From contig QFMX01000008.1 of NCBI GenBank assembly GCA_003240625.1, positions 124,001 through 188,000 of the forward strand: a stretch of 64,000 nucleotides of DNA, given 5' to 3'. Of the stretch, positions 17,028 through 25,593 are shown piece after piece. Under the pieces are notes generated by a model that had not been told where the DNA came from, did no database searches, and was given only the letters and a program-made list of their open reading frames with translations. The position numbers were made by a program, and so were the translations under genes. The DNA comes from Sphingomonas taxi (GTDB lineage Bacteria > Pseudomonadota > Alphaproteobacteria > Sphingomonadales > Sphingomonadaceae). Each line of letters opens with the position of its first letter. Position 1 is the stretch's first letter.

Positions 17028-19019
17028 TTACATATCGGGTGCGCGCGCCTCGATCGCAACCCGTGCGGTCGCATCGCCGAGCGCCATCATCTCCTGACCC
17101 TGGCTACCGAGACGACGGATCGCGACGGTGCCCTCGTCCGCCTCGCGCTTGCCGACCACGAACAGCAGCGGCACCTTCGCCAGCGAATGCTCCCGCACCT
17201 TGTAGTTGATCTTCTCGTTGCGAAGGTCGGTCTCGACGCGGATCCCGGCCTTGCGCAGATCGGCGGCGACCTGATGCGCATAGTCGTCGGCGTCGGACAC
17301 GATCGTCGCCACCACCACCTGCACCGGCGCGAGCCAGAGCGGGAAGCGGCCGGCATGATGCTCGATCAGGATACCGATGAAGCGCTCGAACGTCCCCAGG
17401 ATCGCGCGGTGGAGCATCACCGGGCGATGCCGCTCGCCGTCCGCGCCCACATACGATGCGTCGAGTCGCTCGGGCAGCACGCGATCCGACTGGATCGTAC
17501 CGACCTGCCACGTCCGGCCGATTGCGTCGGTCAGGTGGAATTCGAGTTTGGGCGCATAGAACGCCCCCTCGCCCGGCAGTTCCTCGAAGTTCGCCTTGAT
17601 CGTGTCGCTCAGGCCCGACTGCATCACGGCCTCGCGCAGCTCCGCCTCGGCCTTGTCCCACATCGCGTCGTCGCCGAACCGCTTCTCCGGGCGCAGCGCG
17701 AGCTTCACGGCATAATCCTCGAAGCCGAGGTCCTTGTAGACGCTGTCGAGCAGCTCGCAAAACTTGCGCACCTCCTCGACCAGCTGGTCCTCGCGGACGA
17801 AGATATGCGCGTCGTCCTGCGTGAACTGGCGGACGCGCATGATGCCGTGCAGCGCGCCGTGCGGCTCGTTGCGGTGGCAGCAGCCGAACTCGGCCATCCG
17901 GATCGGCAGATCGCGGTACGACTTGATCCCCTGCTTGAAGATCAAGACGTGCGCCGGGCAGTTCATCGGCTTCAGCGCCATCAGGTCGCCTTCCCCCGAC
18001 AGCACGGCGCCCTCGTCCTCGACGTTCGGAATCTCGTCGGGGACGACGAACATGTTCTCGCGGTACTTGCCCCAGTGGCCGGACTGCTCCCACTGCTTGG
18101 CGTCCATCAGCTGCGGGGTCTTCACCTCGGCATAGGCGGCGGCATCGAGACGACGGCGCATATACGCCTCCATCTGGCGCCACAGCACGAAGCCCTTGGG
18201 GTGCCAGAACACCGACCCTTGCGCCTCGGACTGGAGGTGGAACAGGTCCATCTCCGCGCCGATCTTCCGGTGATCGCGCTTGGCGGCTTCCTCGAGACGG
18301 AAGAGATGCTGGTCGAGCTGCTTCTTGTTGAGCCAGCCGGTGCCGTAGATGCGGCTGAGCATCGCGTTCTTCTGGTCGCCACGCCAATACGCGCCGCTGA
18401 CCCGCGTCAGCTTGAACGCCGCGGGATCGAGCTTGCCGGTCGAGGCCATGTGCGGCCCGCGGCACATGTCGAGCCACTCGCCCTGCCGGTAGATCGTCAG
18501 TTCCTCGCCCTCGGGCAGTTCGGCGGCCCATTCGGCCTTGAAGGTCTCGCCCTGCTGCGTCCAGCGATCGATCAGCTGCTGGCGCGACCAGACCTCGCGC
18601 ACGAACGGCTCGTTCCGCGCGATGATCGCGCGCATCTTGGCCTCGATCGCGGGCAGGTCCTCGTCGGTGAAAGGGCGATCCTTGGGGGCGAAATCGTAAT
18701 AGAAGCCGTCGTCGGTGGCGGGCCCGAAGGTGATCTGCGTGCCGGGGAACAGGTGCTGCACCGCCTCCGCCATGACATGCGCCAGATCGTGGCGGACGAG
18801 CTCAAGCGCATCGGCCTCGTCGCGCGCGGTGACGAGGGCAAGCTGGGTGTCCCCTTCGAACGGACGGTTGAGATCGCGCACCTGACCGTCGATCCGTGCG
18901 GCGAGCGCCGCCTTGGCGAGGCCGGGGCCGATCGCCGCGGCGACATCCGCGGGGGTAGTCCCGGGCGCAACCTCGCGGACGGAACCGTCGGGCAGCGTAA
19001 TTCGGAACATGGCGGACAT
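17028..19019 (-). CDS. thrS: Threonyl-tRNA synthetase
   Basis: A class II aminoacyl-tRNA synthetase charging tRNA-Thr. The N-terminal TGS domain (FRITLPDGS) is followed by the second additional editing domain (HDLAHVMAEAVQHLFP, with conserved His residues), the catalytic core (PMNCPAHVLIF, RMAEFGCCHRNEPHGALHG, RQFTQDDAHIF) and an anticodon-binding domain (LAPVQVVVATI). The start at 19019 (MSAMFRI) gives 663 residues, normal for the family; an ATG three codons later is also possible. The frame is open to 19079 but that part is not family-like. Confidence 0.95.
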   Translation of the reverse strand: MSAMFRITLPDGSVREVAPGTTPADVAAAIGPGLAKAALAARIDGQVRDLNRPFEGDTQLALVTARDEADALELVRHDLAHVMAEAVQHLFPGTQITFGPATDDGFYYDFAPKDRPFTDEDLPAIEAKMRAIIARNEPFVREVWSRQQLIDRWTQQGETFKAEWAAELPEGEELTIYRQGEWLDMCRGPHMASTGKLDPAAFKLTRVSGAYWRGDQKNAMLSRIYGTGWLNKKQLDQHLFRLEEAAKRDHRKIGAEMDLFHLQSEAQGSVFWHPKGFVLWRQMEAYMRRRLDAAAYAEVKTPQLMDAKQWEQSGHWGKYRENMFVVPDEIPNVEDEGAVLSGEGDLMALKPMNCPAHVLIFKQGIKSYRDLPIRMAEFGCCHRNEPHGALHGIMRVRQFTQDDAHIFVREDQLVEEVRKFCELLDSVYKDLGFEDYAVKLALRPEKRFGDDAMWDKAEAELREAVMQSGLSDTIKANFEELPGEGAFYAPKLEFHLTDAIGRTWQVGTIQSDRVLPERLDASYVGADGERHRPVMLHRAILGTFERFIGILIEHHAGRFPLWLAPVQVVVATIVSDADDYAHQVAADLRKAGIRVETDLRNEKINYKVREHSLAKVPLLFVVGKREADEGTVAIRRLGSQGQEMMALGDATARVAIEARAPDM

Positions 19020-19181
19020 GAGGGACTTTCTCGTGTTGGAAGAGCGCGGCTTATGCCGTCGCAGTACGTATATAGGCAACCCGCTTCGCTGGAGCCATGA
19101 TGCGGGGGTTCGGGCGGTAGTTGGGCATCGGTACTATTGCACCGCCCCCCTGCCACCTGCCACCGCCCTCCTCCTTTGCCG

Positions 19182-19264
19182 CCATCCCAGCGAAAGCTGG
19201 GATCTCCCCATTCGGGTCGCAGCATCCGCCAATGGGGATACCCCAGCTTTCGCTGGGGTGACGG
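19182..19264. repeat. Composite palindromic element, family D
   Basis: CATCCCAGCGAAAGCTGGGA and its inverted partner CCCCAGCTTTCGCTGGGGTG flank about 35 bases that themselves contain CCCCATT/AATGGGG. It occupies part of the 327-base gap between thrS and the LD-carboxypeptidase gene; the rest of the gap shows nothing recognisable. Confidence 0.75.
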
Positions 19265-19346
19265 TCGGGGTTGGGGGCGGCTTGGGTCGGGTTGTGTCGG
19301 AGCGGATGGGTTGGGTCGGGTCAGTCGGGTTGGTCGGGTCGGCGCT

Positions 19347-20162
19347 TCAAACCACGCCGAACGGCACCACGTGGTTCGCCTGCGTGTGGCCGACCTCCGC
19401 GCGCCCGAGATAGGGCACCCCCATGTCGCGCGACCAGCGAACCATCATGTAGTCGAGCGTCTCGCCCCAGGGTGGGTCGTTCTCCTGCACCGCGGTGACC
19501 GCGCCCAGGCGGAGGCCGGCGATCCCCTTCAGTTGCGTGGCGTTGGCGACTTTGAAGAGCATGCGGTCGATCGCGTACATCGGCTCGGACACCTCCTCGA
19601 CGATCAGGACGTGATCGGTCAGGTCGGGCAGCCACGGCGTGCCGATCAGCGAGGTGAGGATACTGAGGTTGAACGCCGCCGAGGGGCGCCCGTCCAAGCC
19701 TGGCTCCAACCCTGCCCGATCGCCGCGCACCATCCAGCCGAGCGCGCGCGCGACCGTCGCCTCGCCGTCATGCCGGTTGATGTCGCTGACCATCGGCCCG
19801 TGCACCGGCCGCCCGATCCGCCGCGCATAGAGCGCGCCGAGCAGGAAGCCGACGTCGGAATAGCCGAGATACGTCTTGTGGCGTGCCGCGCGGCCGAGTT
19901 CGGGCATGACCATCGCGAGGATCCGGTTCGAGCCATAGCCGCCGCGCAGGAACCAGATCGCGTCGAAGGTCGGATCGTTGGCGTATTCGAGGAACGCCGC
20001 CGCGCGACGAAAGTCGGAGCCGGCGAAATGGCCGTCGGTCTCCAGGCATTGCGGGTGGAAGACCAGCTCGACCTCGGGGAACGCCGTCGCCGCATAGGCG
20101 GTCATCTTGGCGATTGCCGCAGGATTGGTCCGGCTCGACGCGGCGAGCACACCGATGCGCAT
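19347..20162 (-). CDS. ldcA: LD-carboxypeptidase (MccF/LdcA family, peptidase S66)
   Basis: It probably removes the terminal D-alanine from murein tetrapeptides during cell wall recycling. The 271-residue protein contains the S66 signatures: FLRGGYGSNRIL, the nucleophile serine in GYSDVGFL, an acidic residue in VEEVSEP and the catalytic His in VGHTQANHVVPFG near the C-terminus. The start at 20162 (MRIGVLAASS) is typical for the family. It is divergent from the Mur ligase at 20215 with a 52-base shared promoter region, which supports a recycling role. MccF-type self-immunity to microcin-like compounds is the alternative. Confidence 0.85.
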   Translation of the reverse strand: MRIGVLAASSRTNPAAIAKMTAYAATAFPEVELVFHPQCLETDGHFAGSDFRRAAAFLEYANDPTFDAIWFLRGGYGSNRILAMVMPELGRAARHKTYLGYSDVGFLLGALYARRIGRPVHGPMVSDINRHDGEATVARALGWMVRGDRAGLEPGLDGRPSAAFNLSILTSLIGTPWLPDLTDHVLIVEEVSEPMYAIDRMLFKVANATQLKGIAGLRLGAVTAVQENDPPWGETLDYMMVRWSRDMGVPYLGRAEVGHTQANHVVPFGVV

Positions 20163-20214
20163 TGTTCGTGTTCCCGACCTTGCCCCGTTACCAAACCGCC
20201 CATATCGCGGGCCG

Positions 20215-21624
20215 ATGGATATCAGCAAATCTTCATTCGGGCCCTGCTTCTTCGTCGGCATCGGTGGCTCGGGCATGATGCCGCTCGCGATGATCCTCGC
20301 GGGCCGCGGCGCGACCGTCGCAGGCTCCGACCGCAACCTCGACCAGGGCCGCGTGCCCGCCAAGTTCGACGACCTCGCGGCGAAGGGCGTCGCGCTGTTC
20401 CCGCAGGACGGCAGCGGGATCGTCTCGGCCGACCAGCTCGTCATCGCCTCGGCAGCGATCGAGGCGAGCGTGCCGGACATGATCGCGGCGGACGCGCTTG
20501 GCTGCACCCGCTCGACCCGCGCGGCGATGCTAGCGTCGCTGTTCAACGACAGCCGGTTGCCGATCGGTGTCGCGGGGACGAGCGGCAAGTCGACCGTCAC
20601 CGGAATGATCGGCTGGATCCTCCACGCCGTCGGGCGCGATCCGACGGTGATGAACGGCGCGGTCATGAAGAACTTCGCCACCCCCGACGCGCCGTTCGCG
20701 AGCGCGCTGGTCGGGGAAGGCGATGCGTTCGTGAGTGAAGTGGACGAGAGCGACGGCTCGATCGCGGGCTATGCGCCGAAGATCGCGGTGCTCAACAACG
20801 TCAGCCTCGACCACAAGTCGCTTGAGGAACTGCGTGTGTTGTTCGGGGACTTCGTCGCGAAGGCCGAGACGGCGGTGGTGAATGCCAATGATCCCGACGC
20901 CATCGCACTCATCGCCCGCCTGCCGCGCGGTCAGGTGACGACGTTCGCAATCGATGCTTCGGCCGATCTGCGCGCGGAAAACCTCAAGCCCGAACCGTTT
21001 GCGATCCGCTTCGATCTGGTGTCGCGCGGCGTGCGGACGCCGGTGAAGCTGGCCGTGCCGGGGCGGCATAACGTGTCGAACGCGCTTGCCGCGATCGGTG
21101 CGGCGATGGCGGCGGATGTGTCGCTGGCCGATGCGGTGAAGGCGATCGCGGGGTTTACGGGCCTGCGCCGGCGCTTCGACCTCGTCGGAGAGGCGGGCGG
21201 GGTCTCGGTGATCGACGATTTCGGGCACAACCCGGACAAGATCGCCGCGACGCTCGATACGCTTCACGCGTTCCCCGGGCGGCTGCTCCTGTTCTTCCAG
21301 CCGCACGGTTATGGCCCGTTGAAGGTGATGGGGCGCGAGTTGGTCGCGACGTTCGTCGAGCGGATGGCGGAGGACGACGTGCTCGTCCTGCCCGACCCGG
21401 CCTATTATGGCGGGACGGTCGTGCGCGAGATCACCAGCGCCGATATCGTCGGCCAGATCGTCGCGGGGGGTCGCGACGCGCGGCATATCGCCGACCGTGC
21501 GGAGGCGGCTGCCGCGCTGGTGGCCGAGGCCAAGCCGGGTGACCGAATCGTCGTGATGGGCGCGCGGGACGACACGCTGAGCGTGCTGGCGGCGGGAATG
21601 GTCGACGCGCTGGCTGCTCGCTGA
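20215..21624 (+). CDS. Mur ligase family protein (Mpl/MurC-like)
   Basis: An ATP-dependent ligase of the MurC/Mpl group that joins UDP-MurNAc to L-Ala or to a recycled peptide. The 469-residue protein has the N-terminal UDP-binding GIGGSGM motif, the P-loop GTSGKST at residues 121-127, the central SEVDESDGS and LNNVSLDHKS segments and the C-terminal DDFGHNPDKI region, as in MurC. Divergent pairing with an LD-carboxypeptidase and the separate location from any division/cell-wall cluster argue for a recycling (Mpl-type) role rather than de novo MurC. Whether it takes L-Ala or tripeptide cannot be told from sequence alone. Confidence 0.85.
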   Translation: MDISKSSFGPCFFVGIGGSGMMPLAMILAGRGATVAGSDRNLDQGRVPAKFDDLAAKGVALFPQDGSGIVSADQLVIASAAIEASVPDMIAADALGCTRSTRAAMLASLFNDSRLPIGVAGTSGKSTVTGMIGWILHAVGRDPTVMNGAVMKNFATPDAPFASALVGEGDAFVSEVDESDGSIAGYAPKIAVLNNVSLDHKSLEELRVLFGDFVAKAETAVVNANDPDAIALIARLPRGQVTTFAIDASADLRAENLKPEPFAIRFDLVSRGVRTPVKLAVPGRHNVSNALAAIGAAMAADVSLADAVKAIAGFTGLRRRFDLVGEAGGVSVIDDFGHNPDKIAATLDTLHAFPGRLLLFFQPHGYGPLKVMGRELVATFVERMAEDDVLVLPDPAYYGGTVVREITSADIVGQIVAGGRDARHIADRAEAAAALVAEAKPGDRIVVMGARDDTLSVLAAGMVDALAAR

Positions 21625-21649
21625 TAGGATGCGCGGCAGGAGACTGCCG

Positions 21650-21904
21650 ATGTTCCGCCGCCTGTTCCTCGACCATCCTGCCACCGTCGGCGAGAGCTAT
21701 GCCGAGCATTTCGGGGTCGCCAGCCGGTTCGGCGTGACAATGATCAAGGGCGGGCTCGGCGCGCTGGTCCATGCGTTCGTGCCGGCCTTGTGCAAGACGC
21801 GGGGGAGCGAGACGGTCGCAGACCTGCACCGCCAGATGGTCGAGAAGCGCGGCGCGGTCGCGGCCGATCAGACGCAGATGAAGACGGTCGAATTCATCAT
21901 CTAA
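21650..21904 (+). CDS. DUF6356 family small protein
   Basis: An 84-residue protein with FRRLFLDHPATVGESYAEHF at the N-terminus, typical of an uncharacterised sphingomonad family (DUF6356). AGGAG seven bases upstream supports the start at 21650 rather than 21629. A central Gly/Ala-rich hydrophobic stretch (MIKGGLGALVHAFVPALC) may lie at the membrane. Function unknown; it follows the Mur ligase by 25 bases and may be co-transcribed. Confidence 0.75.
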   Translation: MFRRLFLDHPATVGESYAEHFGVASRFGVTMIKGGLGALVHAFVPALCKTRGSETVADLHRQMVEKRGAVAADQTQMKTVEFII

Positions 21905-22014
21905 TCCGCATCTTACGGCGCGCGAGAGCGCCCAGTCCAAAAAGAAGGTTAGGCAGGGTTAGGCCAAGAACGGGTTCGCTCAGGCTGCGCGTCGCCTGTC
22001 TTGTCGACATGCAC

Positions 22015-22077
22015 GCTTGGCACTTTGTAAAGCTTGGTTGACATAACAGCTTGGCGCCCTGTAAAGCACGCTTGTCC
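22015..22077 (+). promoter_or_regulatory. Tandem TGTAAAGC operator-like boxes and promoter
   Basis: GCTTGGCACTTTGTAAAGC (22015-22033) recurs with a few changes at 22049-22067. Each copy ends in TGTAAAGC and continues into an imperfect mirror half: GGTTGACA at 22036-22043 and GCTTGTCC at 22070-22077. TTGACA (22038-22043) and TGTAAA (22060-22065), 16 bases apart, form a likely -35/-10 pair lying within the boxes. They precede the membrane protein/HTH pair, so autorepression by the HTH protein is a reasonable inference. Confidence 0.55.
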
Positions 22078-22096
22078 TTAAACAGGGAGACCCACC

Positions 22097-22513
22097 GTGC
22101 TCACCATGCGACAAGCCAACCGCCGCTATCTCAATCGCTTCATACCCAGCATGACCTGCTACGCGGTGTTCCTGCTGGGATCGAACATGGTCGAGGCGGC
22201 CTACGCGCCGACCGGGGCCCCGCTCATCGCGCTCGCGATTCTGCCGGCGCTGCCGATCATTGCGGTCATCTGGGCGATGGGGATGGCGATCGTCGAACAG
22301 CCGGACGAGTATGTGCGGGCCAAACTGATCCACGCCATGCTCATCGCGACCGCCTTGATGCTGTCGGTCATGACGGTGTGGAGCTTCCTCGAGGATACCG
22401 GCGCGGTGCCGCACAAGCCCGTCCACCTCGCCTTTCCCTTGTGGTGCGCCGGCTTGCTGGTCGGTCAGGTCTGGCTGTGGGCGCGCGACCGGATCGCGGG
22501 TCGCGAGGCATGA
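22097..22513 (+). CDS. Four-TM membrane protein of an HTH-linked pair
   Basis: A 138-residue membrane protein with about four hydrophobic segments (PSMTCYAVFLLGSNMV, ALAILPALPIIAVIWAMGMA, AMLIATALMLSVMTVWSF, FPLWCAGLLVGQVWLWA). The GTG at 22097 has GGGAG seven bases upstream; an ATG three codons later is an alternative. Its stop overlaps the start of the HTH gene (ATGA), so the two are coupled. This pairing of a small membrane protein with a short Xre-type regulator is common in bacteria. Function unknown. Confidence 0.75.
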   Translation: MLTMRQANRRYLNRFIPSMTCYAVFLLGSNMVEAAYAPTGAPLIALAILPALPIIAVIWAMGMAIVEQPDEYVRAKLIHAMLIATALMLSVMTVWSFLEDTGAVPHKPVHLAFPLWCAGLLVGQVWLWARDRIAGREA

Positions 22514-22713
22514 AGAACCGCCTTAAAGTGCTGCGTGCCGAGCGGGACTGGAGCCAAAGCGATCTGGCCGAGCGGCTCGAAGTGTCGCGGCAGAGCGTCA
22601 ATGCGATCGAGACGGGGCGCTACGATCCGTCGCTGCCGCTGGCGTTCAAGATCGCCGAACTGTTCGAGCTGGCCATAGAAGACATCTTCACCAGTCCGTC
22701 GAAGACGGTCTAA
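22510..22713 (+). CDS. Xre-family HTH regulator (YozG-like, 67 aa)
   Basis: A compact DNA-binding protein made of a single Xre/Cro HTH domain: KVLRAERDWSQSDLAERLEVSRQSVNAIE, followed by TGRYDPSLPLAFKIAELF and an EDIF segment typical of the short YozG-like group. It is translationally coupled to the upstream membrane protein gene. It is the obvious candidate to bind the TGTAAAGC boxes at 22015-22077. Confidence 0.88.
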   Translation: MKNRLKVLRAERDWSQSDLAERLEVSRQSVNAIETGRYDPSLPLAFKIAELFELAIEDIFTSPSKTV

Positions 22714-22723
22714 AGCTGGCGAC

Positions 22724-23479
22724 ATGACCGATATCGCTCCCGCCGCCGCCGCCACACCTCCCGTCAAGGAGCGTCCTCGCCTCGCCTATCACCACACGCC
22801 CGGTACCGGCCCGACGATCGTGTTCCTGTCGGGGTACGCGTCGGACATGACGGGCACCAAGGCGGTGACGCTGGAGGCCTGGGCTAAGTCCGAGGGACGG
22901 GCGTTCCTGCGGTTCGATTATGGCGGGTGCGGGCAGAGCGAGGGGGCGTTCGAGGATCAGACCCTGGTCGACTGGCGCGACGACGTACTGGCGATGATCG
23001 ATGCGCTTGTGGAGGACTCGGCAATTCTCGTCGGATCGTCGCTGGGCGGGTGGCTGATGCTGCTGGCGGCGAAGATGCGGCCGGACCTCGTGAAGGGGCT
23101 GGTCGGGGTCGCTCCGGCGCCGGACTTCACCGACTGGGGCTTCACCACCGACGAGAAGATGGCGCTGCTGAGCAACGGACGGATCGAGCGCAAGAATCCT
23201 TATGGTCCCGAGCCTACCGTCTACACCCGTGCCTTCTGGTCTTCGGGCGAGGCGAATCGGCTGATGTTCGGCGAGATCGCGTTCGACGGCCCGGTGCGGC
23301 TCGTCCAGGGGCAGCGCGATCCGGACGTGCCGTGGCAGCGGACCGCGCGGCTCGCCGAGTTGCTGCGTTCAGCCGATGTGCAGACATGGCTGGTCAAGGA
23401 CGGCGACCACCGCCTGTCGCGCGACAGCGACATCTCCCTCATCATTCGGGCGGTCGAGGATGTGATCGCCGCCTTATGA
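22724..23479 (+). CDS. Alpha/beta hydrolase
   Basis: A 251-residue alpha/beta hydrolase with nucleophile Ser106 in GSSLGG, a probable acid in GQRDPDVPW and His in DGDHRLS. The oxyanion region is FLSGYASDMTG and a FDYGGCGQSEG loop is present. It resembles the ABHD10-type acyl-thioesterase/esterase group. The substrate is unknown. It starts just after the HTH gene and overlaps the following TPR gene by four bases. Confidence 0.85.
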   Translation: MTDIAPAAAATPPVKERPRLAYHHTPGTGPTIVFLSGYASDMTGTKAVTLEAWAKSEGRAFLRFDYGGCGQSEGAFEDQTLVDWRDDVLAMIDALVEDSAILVGSSLGGWLMLLAAKMRPDLVKGLVGVAPAPDFTDWGFTTDEKMALLSNGRIERKNPYGPEPTVYTRAFWSSGEANRLMFGEIAFDGPVRLVQGQRDPDVPWQRTARLAELLRSADVQTWLVKDGDHRLSRDSDISLIIRAVEDVIAAL

Positions 23480-24258
23480 TCCTTACGCTGCTACTCGCCG
23501 CTGCTCCCCCTCCCGTTCAAGCCGGCCCCGTCGATGCGCAGGAGGGGCGGTTTCGGCAATGCGTCGCGCTGACCCGGACCGATCCGGCAGCGGCACGGGC
23601 CGAAGCCGGGCGCTGGCGGATATCCGGCGGGCGGTATTTCGCGCGGGAATGCGCGGGGATCGCGTTTGCGGCGGAGAAGAGCTGGCCGGCGGCGGCGGGT
23701 GAATTCGAGGAGGCGGCGCGCGAGGCGCAGCTCGCCAAGGACGCGCGGGCCGCGAATTACTGGGCGCAGGCGGGGAATGCGTGGCTTGCTGCGGCACAAC
23801 CGGCCAAGGCGCGGGCGGCGCTCGATTCGGCGCTGACCGCGGGGACGCTAACCGGCTTGCCGCTGGGCGAGGCGCAACTCGATCATGCGCGGGCGCTGGT
23901 GGCGACGGGCGATCTCGAATCGGCGCGGACCGATATCGATCTGGCGCTGACCAATGCGGCGGACGATCCGCTGGCGTGGCTATTGTCGGCGACGCTGGCG
24001 CGGCGCGAGGGGAATCCGGCGCGCGCGAAGAAGGATATCGGCGAGGCGTTGCGGCGATCGGCGGACGATGCTTCGGTGCAGCTGGAGGCGGGGAATATTG
24101 CGGCGCTAACGGGCGACGAGGATGGCGCGCGGGCGGCTTGGGGGCAGGCGGCGCGGCTGGCACCGGATACGCCGATGGGGCGGAGTGCGGTGATGGCGTT
24201 GCGGCAGTTCGATACGGGCAGCACTGCTCCTCGTCCCAGCGCTCCGATCGGACGGTAA
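23476..24258 (+). CDS. TPR-repeat protein, probably exported
   Basis: A 260-residue Ala-rich protein with a short hydrophobic N-terminus (MILTLLLAAAPPPVQA) that looks like a signal peptide, followed by helical repeats of TPR type (ANYWAQAGNAWLAAAQPAKA, ALVATGDLESARTDIDLALT, LARREGNPARAKKDIGEALR). Probably a periplasmic scaffold. The ATG overlaps the hydrolase stop (ATGA). No specific function can be assigned. Confidence 0.78.
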   Translation: MILTLLLAAAPPPVQAGPVDAQEGRFRQCVALTRTDPAAARAEAGRWRISGGRYFARECAGIAFAAEKSWPAAAGEFEEAAREAQLAKDARAANYWAQAGNAWLAAAQPAKARAALDSALTAGTLTGLPLGEAQLDHARALVATGDLESARTDIDLALTNAADDPLAWLLSATLARREGNPARAKKDIGEALRRSADDASVQLEAGNIAALTGDEDGARAAWGQAARLAPDTPMGRSAVMALRQFDTGSTAPRPSAPIGR

Positions 24259-24269
24259 CGCTGGGTTCC

Positions 24270-24328
24270 TTGTTCTCCCGCGAAGGCGGGAGCCCAGACT
24301 GGATCCCCGCCTTCGCGGGGAAACAAGC
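24270..24328. repeat. Composite palindromic element, family F
   Basis: CTCCCGCGAAGGCGGGAG and CCCCGCCTTCGCGGGG in inverted order around CCCAGACTGGAT, starting 11 bases after the TPR gene stop. The two arms have different stem bases but the same frame. Confidence 0.8.
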
Positions 24329-24403
24329 TTCCCTATGAGCCCTACCCTTTCCCCCCACGGCCCCCGTTCCTATCTGCTGGTCCGAACAACCCTCGGAGCA
24401 AGC

Positions 24404-24820
24404 ATGAAATACCTCCACACGATGATCCGCGTGACCGACCCGGCGAAGACGATCGCGTTCTTCGAGCTGCTCGGGCTGAAGGAGGTCCGGCGGATGGAGA
24501 ACGAGAAGGGGCGGTTCACGCTGATCTTCCTCTCGGCGCCCGGCGACGAGGGTGCCGAGGTCGAGCTGACGCACAATTGGGATCCCGAAGAGTATGGCGA
24601 GGGGCGCAATTTCGGTCACTTGGCTTACCGCGTCGACAATATCTACGACACCTGCCAGCGACTGATGGACTCGGGTGTGACGATCAACCGGCCACCGCGC
24701 GACGGCCACATGGCGTTCGTGCGCACCCCCGACAACATCTCGATCGAGCTGTTGCAGGCGGACGGCGCACTCGATCCCGCCGAGCCGTGGACGTCGATGC
24801 CGAACACCGGCAAGTGGTGA
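24404..24820 (+). CDS. gloA: Lactoylglutathione lyase (glyoxalase I)
   Basis: It isomerises the hemithioacetal of methylglyoxal and glutathione to lactoylglutathione. The 138-residue VOC-fold protein has the metal ligands H5, E54, H72 and E115 in positions equivalent to known GloA. GGAG at 24394-24397 supports the ATG at 24404. It is followed seven bases later by glyoxalase II, so both detoxification steps are encoded together. Confidence 0.93.
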   Translation: MKYLHTMIRVTDPAKTIAFFELLGLKEVRRMENEKGRFTLIFLSAPGDEGAEVELTHNWDPEEYGEGRNFGHLAYRVDNIYDTCQRLMDSGVTINRPPRDGHMAFVRTPDNISIELLQADGALDPAEPWTSMPNTGKW

Positions 24821-24827
24821 TCCGCTA

Positions 24828-25553
24828 ATGCTCGATATCGTTCGCGTGCCGGTGCTTTCCGACAATTATGCCTGGCTGATCCACGACACCGTCTCGGGCG
24901 AGACGGTGGTGGTCGATCCGGGCGAGGCGGGGCCGGTGATCGCCGCCGCGAAGAAGCGCGACTGGCGGATCGACCGGGTGTGGACGACGCACTGGCATCC
25001 CGATCATACCGGCGGGAACGCCGAGATGAAGGCGTATGGCGCGACGATCGTCGGGCCGGCGGCGGAGGCGGACAAGATCCCGACGCTCGACGAAGAGGTT
25101 GGCGAGGGCGACGTCGTGCGGATCGGCGATCACCAGGCCACCGTGATGACGGTGCCCGGGCATACGCAGGGGCATGTCGCGTTTCACTTTGCCGACGATG
25201 CGGCGATCTTCACCGGGGATACGCTGTTCGCGATGGGCTGTGGGCGGCTGTTCGAGGGGACGCCGGCGGATATGTTCGCGAACATGCAGCGCTATGCGGG
25301 GCTGCCGGACGAGACCGAGGTGTTCTGCGGGCATGAATATACGCAGAGCAACGGGCGCTATGCGCTTGTCGCGGAGCCGGACAATGCGGCGATCGTGACG
25401 CGGATGGCTGAGGTCGACGCGTTGCGCGCGAAGGGCGAGCCTACCGTGCCGACGACGATCGGGCGCGAGCGCGCGACCAACCCGTTCCTGCGGGCGACGT
25501 CTGTCGAGCAGCTGGCGGGCTATCGTGCGGCGAAGGATGATTTTCGCGGGTAA
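24828..25553 (+). CDS. gloB: Hydroxyacylglutathione hydrolase (glyoxalase II)
   Basis: It hydrolyses lactoylglutathione to lactate and glutathione. The metallo-beta-lactamase motif THWHPDH gives H55, H57, D59 and H60; further ligands lie in PGHTQGH and TGDTLF. The C-terminal part (HEYTQSN, ERATNPFLR) is typical of GloB. The length of 241 residues is normal. Confidence 0.95.
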   Translation: MLDIVRVPVLSDNYAWLIHDTVSGETVVVDPGEAGPVIAAAKKRDWRIDRVWTTHWHPDHTGGNAEMKAYGATIVGPAAEADKIPTLDEEVGEGDVVRIGDHQATVMTVPGHTQGHVAFHFADDAAIFTGDTLFAMGCGRLFEGTPADMFANMQRYAGLPDETEVFCGHEYTQSNGRYALVAEPDNAAIVTRMAEVDALRAKGEPTVPTTIGRERATNPFLRATSVEQLAGYRAAKDDFRG

Positions 25554-25593
25554 AAGGCGTATGAGGATGGCGGGGGTTTTGAGGAGCGTTGCG

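Noticed and set aside
16977..19100. 707-codon plus-strand frame opposite thrS
   Set aside because: Antisense shadow; thrS on the minus strand is complete.
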